Translations under genes and position numbers: made by a program
NCBI GenBank assembly: GCA_017632155.1
Contig: JAGBRZ010000074.1
Coordinates: 1 to 5,446 of the forward strand
Direction: 5' to 3'
Length of the DNA: 5,446 bases
Source: Clostridia bacterium
GTDB taxonomy: Bacteria; Bacillota_A; Clostridia; Oscillospirales; CAG-272
Shown: positions 1-5,446 of the stretch, in pieces
How positions within the stretch are numbered: position 1 is the stretch's first letter
Layout of the letters: every line of letters starts with the position of its first letter
Notes under the pieces: generated by a model
The model's input: the letters and a program-made list of their open reading frames with translations, nothing else
Database searches by the model: none
What the model was told of the DNA's origin: nothing

Positions 1-909
1 AACGGGCAGCGTGAAGTAGTACATCCATCTGCCGTTTTGCATAAAGGCGCGGGGATTGCCGGGGGCGCGAGGATCGACCTTGTTGACGTTAAATACAAGG
101 TTTTTGCCGTTTCTGCGCGAATAGAAGCGCGTGGTGCGCTTCGGCGCAATATCGTCCGCAACGTCGAACGCCCGCATAAAGTCGTCCCAATAGGGCGCAA
201 AGAGATCTCCGAACTGCTCCGGCACGCAACCGGGCTGCATAAAGTACATCATGTTGAAAGAAACGGTGTAGCCCGATACGTTGTTAAAGCCGATGATTTT
301 GGTGTACAGTTGCGGAAGTTGCTGTAAGAAGAAACTGTTGACCTCGTTGTGCGTTCTGTTGATTTCATAGCGCGGGTGATAAAACACCTTGCCGTTCAAC
401 ATCGCTTGACCGACTATTTTGTGACAAGTTGCGGGAATGTTCAGCCGCTTTGCCATTTTGTCAAGGAGCATTGTTTCGCGCAGGAAGTCTGTACTCTTCA
501 CGTCCTCTTTTGTTATCATCCGCGCGTCATACTTCGGGTAAAGGGGCTTGAAGTAGTAGCGATACGTCGGAATATCCGAGTAGCTTTTGATGATCTTGTA
601 CCACGGATAGGACGTGTATTTCAGCGTTTCCGCGACTTGACCGAGCGGGATTTCGCTGTTGTAGGGGTTGCGCAGGAAGTCGCCGATCTGTTCTTTGCTG
701 TAATCAGCGGGAAGCGGCGAAATCGCTTTGACGCGGCGGTTCTGTATAGACGGCATATTTGCCACAGCCGCGCCCGAAAACGCACGGAAAATGTTTGATT
801 TTCCAAGCTGTGACATATACGCTTGCGAGAGATCGCCGAACTGCGATATAATCCCCGCCCAGCTCCCTGCGCTTTCGGTTTCGATTTTTTTGTTTGTCGT
901 TTCAGCCAT
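1..909 (-). CDS. Probable phage portal protein, N-terminal 303 codons (3' end beyond window)
   Basis: The reading frame is open from an ATG at 909-907 to the window edge, 303 codons without a stop. A GAAAGG ribosome binding site (923-918) sits 8 bases before the ATG, which fixes the start. Residues 1-60 are polar and Ala/Ser rich. Residues 67-125 are rich in Tyr and Pro (for example LRNPY at 79-83 and SYPWYKIIKSY at 100-110), followed by a helical, charged stretch at 130-170 and a beta-rich, aromatic part at 174-225. No signal peptide or membrane segment is visible. The call rests mainly on position: it is the second gene after the large terminase, where portal genes normally lie, and its size and soluble mixed alpha/beta character fit. 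The portal is the dodecameric ring at the head vertex through which terminase drives DNA. A different head protein is possible because the C-terminal half cannot be seen. Confidence 0.6.
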   Translation of the reverse strand, partial: MAETTNKKIETESAGSWAGIISQFGDLSQAYMSQLGKSNIFRAFSGAAVANMPSIQNRRVKAISPLPADYSKEQIGDFLRNPYNSEIPLGQVAETLKYTSYPWYKIIKSYSDIPTYRYYFKPLYPKYDARMITKEDVKSTDFLRETMLLDKMAKRLNIPATCHKIVGQAMLNGKVFYHPRYEINRTHNEVNSFFLQQLPQLYTKIIGFNNVSGYTVSFNMMYFMQPGCVPEQFGDLFAPYWDDFMRAFDVADDIAPKRTTRFYSRRNGKNLVFNVNKVDPRAPGNPRAFMQNGRWMYYFTLPV

Positions 910-924
910 GACGGGTGCCTTTCG

Positions 925-1227
925 TTAGTTTTCCGCGCTCTCTTTTTCAAGCGCCTTTTTGAAGTCTGCGAGCGTTTTCTGCATAAAGTCTTTGATTTCC
1001 GCTTCGTGCGACTTGAAGTATTCCTTTTCAGCCGATGCGGAGCTTTCCGCAAGCCAACCGCGCTCGACCGAGGACAGTTGTTCTGCGGCAGGGAGCGTTT
1101 TGTACCCCTTTACAGACCGTTTGTCGGTATAGATAAGGGTGCGCCCGGTCGCAGGGTCATAACAACAGTATTTTTCGCTTGCGGGGATGTCCGCAAAGCC
1201 CTCGGTATAAACGATCCTATGTGCCAT
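925..1227 (-). CDS. Small hypothetical protein between terminase and portal genes (100 aa)
   Basis: The gene runs from an ATG at 1227-1225 to a TAA at 927-925. A strong ribosome binding site, GAAAGGCGG at 1242-1234, precedes it by 6 bases, so translation is well supported. It lies 19 bases after the terminase stop and 15 bases before the portal start, clearly in the same operon. I do not recognise the family. The N-terminal 45 residues look beta-rich and aromatic, with a Cys-Cys pair at 21-22 and a DPATGRTLIYTD stretch at 24-35 that resembles a beta-hairpin. From about residue 60 to 98 the protein is a Lys/Glu/Ala-rich amphipathic helix, possibly coiled coil. Two cysteines alone do not make a zinc site. 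Its place suggests a head or packaging accessory role, but this is inferred from context only. Confidence 0.85.
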   Translation of the reverse strand: MAHRIVYTEGFADIPASEKYCCYDPATGRTLIYTDKRSVKGYKTLPAAEQLSSVERGWLAESSASAEKEYFKSHEAEIKDFMQKTLADFKKALEKESAEN

Positions 1228-1246
1228 ACTTGACCGCCTTTCACCT

Positions 1247-3085
1247 TTACCATTTGCGTAGCCGGAGAAGTCTGTTCACCGGGTTGTCTTTTTTGCGTGA
1301 GTCGTATATCGTCCGCTGATTTTGCAGAGCTTTGATCGTTTCCGCCCACGAACTCTCTTCCGTTGCGTTTTCCAAAGCAAGGTTACGCTCACATATCACA
1401 TCTGCAACGCGCAGAGCGTATTTCAGAGCCGACCAGTCGTCGCGCTGAATACTTTGTGAAATCCTTTGTTCGCGCTCGCCAGTCCCCGACGCCACAACGC
1501 GCAGATTTTGTATCTGTTCGCACAATTCGTTCGTGTGGTAGTACGGTTGCAGAATTGAAATATCGGCTTCGTCGCCCTTTATTCCGTTCCTGCGCTTGTA
1601 CTGCTCAAGCCCTTCGGCAAGGTCGCCAGTCAAAAGCGATATATTGCCTTGCTCAAACTCGACGCGAGCGTATTTCAGCATTTCAAAGTCGGGATCTCGC
1701 GTTCCGCTGCCGCCCGCCTTGACGGGATAGATGATCTCAAGAGCATTGTTCTGCTCAAGCGGTCTTATCGTATCTTCGACGTGCTGATAGCACGCAAGGT
1801 TTACACCGTCCTCGGACGGTTTGACAAGCGCCTCAAGCACAGATCGCCCATACTGCCAAGCGTCTATTGCTATATACGTCGGGTTCGCTCCTTCGATCGT
1901 GAAGCGCTCCCATAAATCGCGGAGTTTCTGCGCTTGAATAGATGCGTCGGGCGGAGGTGGATAGTTGTCAAGATACACAACCTCTTTGCGGTATTTATCC
2001 CGCTTGACCTTCGCCCGATCTGCATCGAAAGCGGAGAGTTTCACGACTACCGTCGCGCACTTTGCGTTCGCCGTGCCGTTCTCATACGATACGTCGTGCG
2101 CAATAATGTATATCACGTCGGGGTCGCCACAATGCTTCGTTTCCATGCACTTCAAGCGGCGTGACGCGGATAAGTCCTCATCCGAGATCATCGGGTTTTG
2201 GGCAGTTCCCGTGTAGCACGCGCACATCTGCCGCAGGAAGTCCTCTTTTGTCATAGTCATTTTGAGGTTTTCAACGTATGCTTGGCTTCTGATGCCAAAC
2301 AAAACGCCCATTTCCCACGAAATATCCATGCAAAAGCCGCTTCCATACGGTTGAAGCGCCATTTTTTTGTATGCATCCGCTCTGTACTTGCTGTACGTCG
2401 GATTGATACGCCGCGAAGCGTTCGTGATATACTTAAAGTGCGGATTGATGTGCATAATATCGCGGATCTTTTTGATCTTCCGCGACATACGGCACGTCGG
2501 AATGACCTTGCTTTCGTATTCTGCAAAGTCAAACTTCGGCTCGGTTTCCTGCCCGATCTCTTCTACGGTGATTTGCGAGCAGTTGCCGCCTTGAATTGCA
2601 CCGACGGCGATTTCTGACCCCGCGTCGGTGACGATGATGAAACTCTCTTTTGTTTCCGAGCGGATCTTCCACGCCTGCGCCAACAGCGGGTAGTTTCGCT
2701 CGATTTGATGAAATGCGACAGCCGCGAGCTCTGCGCCCATTTGCTTGGACGGAGCATAATACCGCACGACCTCGCCGGGATATAAGAAGCCGTCTACCAT
2801 ATCCGACAGCACGACACAATAGGTCTTGCCAAGACCGCGAAACGACGTGTAAAACGCCACGCCGTAATGCGCGAAACCGCGAAGCATCACTCTCTGCGGC
2901 AGCGCAAGCGTGAAATCCGCGTTATCACTTTCGATAACGTCAAGAAACAAGTCGGGGAAAGTACGGAAGAACGAAAGAAGCAATGCACCGCTTTCGTAGT
3001 TCGTGTTTGCGTAGTCAAACGCGGTCGTTTTCTCGACCTTTTCCCAACGGCCCGTTGTCTTGCTGTATTTTCTCCCGGTAGGCAT
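1247..3085 (-). CDS. terL: Phage terminase large subunit (ATPase and nuclease)
   Basis: This 612-residue protein is the motor that cuts concatemeric phage DNA and pumps it into the prohead. The N-terminal ATPase domain shows a Walker A loop SFRGLGKT at residues 81-88 and a Walker B-like strand QITVEEIGQ at 171-179. In the latter Glu176 is the likely catalytic acid, and Glu175 replaces the usual Asp. A coupling motif YITNAS lies at 219-224. The C-terminal RNase H-like nuclease shows three candidate metal ligands: Asp331 in IIAHDVSY, Asp408 in YIAIDAWQYG and Asp549/550 in RDDWSALKYAL. The tail (593-612) is basic and may contact DNA or portal. The length is within the family range (about 400-650). 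The ATG at 3085 overlaps the TAA of the previous gene as TAATG, with GGGTG 7 bases upstream, so translation is probably coupled. No frameshift is seen. Confidence 0.93.
   Translation of the reverse strand: MPTGRKYSKTTGRWEKVEKTTAFDYANTNYESGALLLSFFRTFPDLFLDVIESDNADFTLALPQRVMLRGFAHYGVAFYTSFRGLGKTYCVVLSDMVDGFLYPGEVVRYYAPSKQMGAELAAVAFHQIERNYPLLAQAWKIRSETKESFIIVTDAGSEIAVGAIQGGNCSQITVEEIGQETEPKFDFAEYESKVIPTCRMSRKIKKIRDIMHINPHFKYITNASRRINPTYSKYRADAYKKMALQPYGSGFCMDISWEMGVLFGIRSQAYVENLKMTMTKEDFLRQMCACYTGTAQNPMISDEDLSASRRLKCMETKHCGDPDVIYIIAHDVSYENGTANAKCATVVVKLSAFDADRAKVKRDKYRKEVVYLDNYPPPPDASIQAQKLRDLWERFTIEGANPTYIAIDAWQYGRSVLEALVKPSEDGVNLACYQHVEDTIRPLEQNNALEIIYPVKAGGSGTRDPDFEMLKYARVEFEQGNISLLTGDLAEGLEQYKRRNGIKGDEADISILQPYYHTNELCEQIQNLRVVASGTGEREQRISQSIQRDDWSALKYALRVADVICERNLALENATEESSWAETIKALQNQRTIYDSRKKDNPVNRLLRLRKW
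2920..2939. repeat. Perfect inverted repeat, 7-base arms, inside terL
   Basis: CGTTATC at 2920-2926 is mirrored by GATAACG at 2933-2939 across a six-base spacer. It lies inside the 5' part of terL, where the codons read VIESDN. Seven perfect pairs are near what chance allows in this length, so it may have no function. An operator or a small RNA hairpin is the alternative. Confidence 0.3.
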
Positions 3086-4176
3086 TATGTATCACCCGAC
3101 CGTTTCGCCTTTTTGTTCTGCTTCGGAAACTTTACCTCGGTCAAGCCCGTGTATTTCAGCGCGGCGCGGTACTCTGAGGACGTTTCCTTTTTAAACTCTA
3201 CGTATTCGTCGGTGATCTCCATCCAACACGGCAGCGTATTCAGCATGGGCTGATCTGCGTTTTTGCGGGCGTTGTTTACGACATTGAGTTCAAGCTGATG
3301 CGCGGCATCAAGGGGTTGCGGATATTTGTTCGGTCGCGTGAGAAGCGCGGCAAGGCGCTCCATCATCTCTTCCTTCGGCACGAAGTCGTTTTCCTTCATA
3401 AAGCCGAATTTTTCAAATGCTTCCTGCCACCCCGACATCGAAAAGCGCTCGACGGGCTTTTCGTCTTTTTTTCGCATCTGCTCCGACGCAAGCATATTGT
3501 CAAGCATCGTCTGTGCTTCTTTGGCGGCTTTCACATCGCCGTTTTGAAGTAAAAACTCAATGATCGCATCAAGGCGGCACGCTTTCAAAAGCGTTTCGTC
3601 CATCTGCTCGGTCAGCGTCTGTCCTACATACGAAGCGCGGCGCTTCTTATATCTGCGGTCGAGATCGTTGTATATCTCGGTCGTCATAGGGGTTTTCTGC
3701 CAAAGATCCGCCGTTCCCCATTGTTCACGCTGCGCGGGCGTGCCGGGGAGACGTTCTACAAGCGCGCGCTCGGTCAAACAGTATTCTGCGAAGTCGCTTC
3801 TCGTCATTTTCTTGCCGAAAATGCGGAAGAAACACCCTTCGCCGCTGTCAAACACAAACGGCTTTCCGCCCTCTTTGAAGTCATCGTGCGCAAGCACGGC
3901 CGCAAGATAGTCTTTCCACTTGTCCGTGGTCTTTTTCTTGTCGGGCGTGTCGCCGAAATCAGCGGGAACGATACTCGGCACGCACGGAATATCAAAACGT
4001 GCGCAGTTCAGAAACAGACCGTAGTGCAGTCCGTTCAGCGCCGCAAGGTTTTCAAAAGAAGCCGCCTCGCAGTCCACGCAGTACGCGCCTATTTCGTTTT
4101 GATTTTCAGCCCTGTGCGAGTTTTCGTCGGTCAATTCCGCTCCGCACTTGAGGCAAAAGAGCTTTTCGTTCTGCAT
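3085..4176 (-). CDS. Zinc-ribbon protein directly upstream of terL; candidate small terminase or packaging factor (363 aa)
   Basis: The chosen start is the ATG at 4176-4174, with AGGG five bases upstream. A longer frame from a TTG at 4218-4216 is rejected because it would begin upstream of the predicted -10 box. An N-terminal zinc ribbon is visible: Cys8-X2-Cys11 and Cys33-X2-Cys36. The middle (residues 100-200) is charged. Residues 173-240 look mainly helical and very basic/acidic, with an ETLLKACRLDAIIEFLLQ helix at 194-211 and a KKDEKP stretch at 236-241. The C-terminus is Lys-rich. The gene ends in TAATG, overlapping terL by one base, so the two are translationally coupled. Position directly before terL is where small terminase subunits are found, but 363 residues is about twice the usual size of those and I see no clear helix-turn-helix. 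It may be a DNA-recognition or packaging adaptor protein. The function is inferred from position and the zinc ribbon. Confidence 0.85.
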   Translation of the reverse strand: MQNEKLFCLKCGAELTDENSHRAENQNEIGAYCVDCEAASFENLAALNGLHYGLFLNCARFDIPCVPSIVPADFGDTPDKKKTTDKWKDYLAAVLAHDDFKEGGKPFVFDSGEGCFFRIFGKKMTRSDFAEYCLTERALVERLPGTPAQREQWGTADLWQKTPMTTEIYNDLDRRYKKRRASYVGQTLTEQMDETLLKACRLDAIIEFLLQNGDVKAAKEAQTMLDNMLASEQMRKKDEKPVERFSMSGWQEAFEKFGFMKENDFVPKEEMMERLAALLTRPNKYPQPLDAAHQLELNVVNNARKNADQPMLNTLPCWMEITDEYVEFKKETSSEYRAALKYTGLTEVKFPKQNKKAKRSGDT

Positions 4177-4206
4177 AAAATCCCTATTTTCATTTTCTTC
4201 GTCGTA

Positions 4207-4215
4207 AATATAGCA
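4207..4215 (-). promoter_or_regulatory. Likely extended -10 promoter of the packaging/head operon
   Basis: On the minus strand TGCTATATT reads as an extended -10 element (TG, one base, then TATATT, five of six matches to TATAAT). It lies just downstream of the recombination-operon terminator and 30 bases before the start codon at 4176. Transcription would begin near 4200 and give a leader of about 25 bases that holds the ribosome binding site. No good -35 box is visible 16-18 bases upstream, which is tolerated by extended -10 promoters but could also mean a phage activator is needed. Confidence 0.5.
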
Positions 4216-4285
4216 CAAAAATTCCCAAAAGCGTGGAGAAACGGCGGTGCGTTCCCCTATATCTGGTGGTTTTGTCTTTTGGGCA

Positions 4286-4318
4286 TAAAAAAGAACGCCC
4301 CGGCGTCAGCCGGAGCGC
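4286..4318 (-). terminator. Rho-independent terminator after the recombination operon
   Basis: On the minus strand a ten-pair GC-rich stem (4318-4309 with 4304-4295) closes a four-base loop (4308-4305) and is followed after two bases by six T residues (4292-4287). Two of the pairs are G-U and form only in minus-strand RNA (the plus strand would have C-A mismatches), which shows the direction. It begins 5 bases after the stop codon of the 171-residue gene and precedes the next operon's promoter. Confidence 0.9.
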
Positions 4319-4323
4319 CCCTT

Positions 4324-4839
4324 TCAGTCGAAGAGCATACCGTCGTGTATGTCAATTTCTTTTTTTGCGATATACGAAAGCGCTTCTTGCCCGACTTCCG
4401 TTTCCGGCAGTCTTGTTTTGCGCTTTTTCGTTTTCCCCGCGTCCTCGTTTTCGGAAAGACTGACAAGATCCTCTGTCTTGCAGATAAAGTCAAGCACGGT
4501 TTCTTCGCTTCGCCTGCCGTCTGACTCCAACGTGATCGTCAGTACTTTGCCGACGTAGAATATACGATCTTCCGCACGTAAGGACTTGATAAGGGCTACC
4601 GTCGCATCGGGGTTTCTGTAGTAATAGACAAGACTGGAAAAAGTGCTTTTGAAGTACGGCGTGCCGTCGTCGCCGAGCATCCTTTTCGATCCCGTCCGTA
4701 CCGAGAAAAACATTTTGGTGCCGTATTTGGAAACTCCCTCAAACACAATGGGCTTACCCGCTTGTTTCGCTGCCGCTGACACGCGGGCAGTTCCCATCTC
4801 TATCGTGTCGCCAAGTTCGTTTACCGCGCGGATAATCAT
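4324..4839 (-). CDS. Hypothetical protein translationally coupled to recT; possible SSB-like recombination partner (171 aa)
   Basis: The gene starts at an ATG at 4839-4837 that overlaps the recT stop as ATGA, and ends with a TGA at 4326-4324, just before a terminator. A GAGGGCGG ribosome binding site lies in the end of recT, 9 bases before the start. I do not recognise the family with certainty. Residues 28-120 alternate hydrophobic and polar positions as in a beta-rich fold, including FYVGKVLTITLE at 93-104, which recalls a strand of an OB fold. Residues 125-150 are a charged linker with a KKRKTR basic patch at 137-142. The protein ends in an acidic, hydrophobic peptide, DIHDGMLFD (163-171). 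Acidic tails ending in hydrophobic residues occur in single-stranded DNA-binding proteins, and the LF pair also recalls sliding-clamp-binding peptides. Its coupling to recT suggests work on single-stranded DNA. A nuclease or recombination mediator remains possible. Confidence 0.85.
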   Translation of the reverse strand: MIIRAVNELGDTIEMGTARVSAAAKQAGKPIVFEGVSKYGTKMFFSVRTGSKRMLGDDGTPYFKSTFSSLVYYYRNPDATVALIKSLRAEDRIFYVGKVLTITLESDGRRSEETVLDFICKTEDLVSLSENEDAGKTKKRKTRLPETEVGQEALSYIAKKEIDIHDGMLFD

Positions 4840-5446
4840 TCCGCAACACCGCCCTCAAAGAAACCATCTTGAAGAGCGTTCGGGTTTTCATCTTCAATGC
4901 TTACCTCTTTTTTCTTCCTGCCACGCGCGCTCTTCGGTACGACCTTTTCTTCGACTTCCACAACGTCGGGCTTTTCAAGTCCTTCGGGATTTCCGAAGAA
5001 CTGATCTTCGGCAGGGCTTTCCGGCAGGATGTCGTTTTCCTTTTCAAGCGTTTCGGTGTCGGCGTCAAATGCCTTTTGAAGATCAATCGACATGATGCCC
5101 CACTTGGAAATGAGCTGACGGATGAGGGTTTTCAGCGCCATTGCGTTGAAATCTTTGTACCAAAACGACGAGTATTTCCAATCGTCCGCTTTCGGGTACT
5201 TTCCCGCCTCATAGTCCGCAAAGGAAACCTTGCACTTGTTCGGGTACGGGCTGTCAACCGCGTCTTTGGAGAACGCCTTGCTGAATTGATCCGCGTGTTT
5301 CAGCATCTTTTCCTTGCTCCAATACAGCACCTTTTTGAAGCCGTTTTGGTATTCAAAGTATGCCATATAGCCGACGACCTTCTTTCCGCTCAATTCGTCG
5401 TCGTCGTTGTCGGAAAACTCAAACACGGGTTTGCCGGTCGTTTTGT
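4836..5446 (-). CDS. recT: RecT-family single-strand DNA annealing protein, C-terminal part (5' end beyond window)
   Basis: The frame is open through the window edge at 5446 and stops at a TGA at 4838-4836. The in-frame GTG at 5426 is internal: the residues before it (KTTGKPVFEFSD) continue smoothly as a beta strand of the RecT fold. The recognisable core includes VVGYMAYFEYQNGFKK (window 5372-5325) and the hallmark C-terminal helix region at 5162-5067: WYKDFNAMALKT followed by LIRQLISKWGIMSIDLQ, which matches the pattern seen in RecT-family annealases. The protein binds single-stranded DNA and anneals complementary strands, normally with a partner exonuclease that would lie upstream outside the window. 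After the core comes a tail of about 70 residues that is acidic with one basic cluster (RGRKKKE), probably flexible. It is followed by the 171-residue gene with a four-base overlap, in one operon. Confidence 0.95.
   Translation of the reverse strand, partial: KTTGKPVFEFSDNDDDELSGKKVVGYMAYFEYQNGFKKVLYWSKEKMLKHADQFSKAFSKDAVDSPYPNKCKVSFADYEAGKYPKADDWKYSSFWYKDFNAMALKTLIRQLISKWGIMSIDLQKAFDADTETLEKENDILPESPAEDQFFGNPEGLEKPDVVEVEEKVVPKSARGRKKKEVSIEDENPNALQDGFFEGGVAE

Noticed and set aside
349..798. Plus-strand open frame of 149 codons
   Set aside because: It lies wholly antisense to the portal candidate, whose frame stays open for 303 codons with a good ribosome binding site. The antisense product shows no family features.
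885..891. Run of seven A (minus strand) near the start of the portal gene as a slippage site
   Set aside because: It is at codons 7-9 and the zero frame is open for the next 290 codons. No alternative product or stimulating structure is apparent.
621..1052. Minus-strand frame of 143 codons spanning the portal start
   Set aside because: It overlaps the supported portal and 100-residue genes in another frame, and its product is an Arg/Lys/Ser-rich shadow.
4177..4218. Longer start (TTG at 4218) for the zinc-ribbon protein, adding 14 residues
   Set aside because: The TTG lies upstream of the predicted -10 box and lacks a ribosome binding site, whereas the ATG at 4176 has AGGG five bases upstream.
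3721..4524. Long plus-strand open frame of 267 codons
   Set aside because: It is antisense to two supported genes and crosses the terminator and promoter region. The encoded protein is Arg/Phe-rich with no recognisable motif, as expected for a shadow of GC-biased minus-strand codons.

Overview
The window is part of a tailed double-stranded DNA phage or prophage (Caudoviricetes). All genes lie on the minus strand, so the biological order runs from high to low coordinates. The clearest markers are the C-terminal part of a RecT-family single-strand annealing protein and a complete large terminase subunit. A, G-rich ribosome binding sites, tight gene packing and the balanced base composition fit a phage of a Gram-positive, probably gut-type Clostridia host. 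That host assignment is an inference, not something the sequence proves.

In the order of transcription: (1) 5446-4836, RecT-family recombinase, cut off at its N-terminus by the window edge. (2) 4839-4324, a 171-residue protein joined to recT by an ATGA overlap; its function is not recognised, but a predicted beta-rich body and a short acidic C-terminal tail ending in LFD make an SSB-like or clamp-binding recombination partner possible. (3) 4318-4286, a strong rho-independent terminator that closes the recombination operon. (4) 4215-4207, a likely extended -10 promoter that starts the packaging/head operon. (5) 4176-3085, a 363-residue protein with an N-terminal zinc ribbon, in the place where a small terminase subunit would be expected. 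(6) 3085-1247, the large terminase subunit, with ATPase and RNase H-like nuclease motifs, started on a TAATG stop-start overlap. (7) 1227-925, a 100-residue protein of unknown function. (8) 909-1, the first 303 codons of a probable portal protein, running off the window.

The window therefore holds the junction between an early recombination module and the late DNA packaging and head module. The terminase ATPase would dock on the portal and pump DNA into the prohead; RecT and its partner would anneal or recombine phage DNA, for example to make the concatemers that terminase cuts. No tRNA, rRNA, CRISPR array, insertion sequence or integrase gene was seen. No gene-free stretch exceeds 150 bases. 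The least explained genes are the zinc-ribbon protein, the 171-residue protein and the 100-residue protein.
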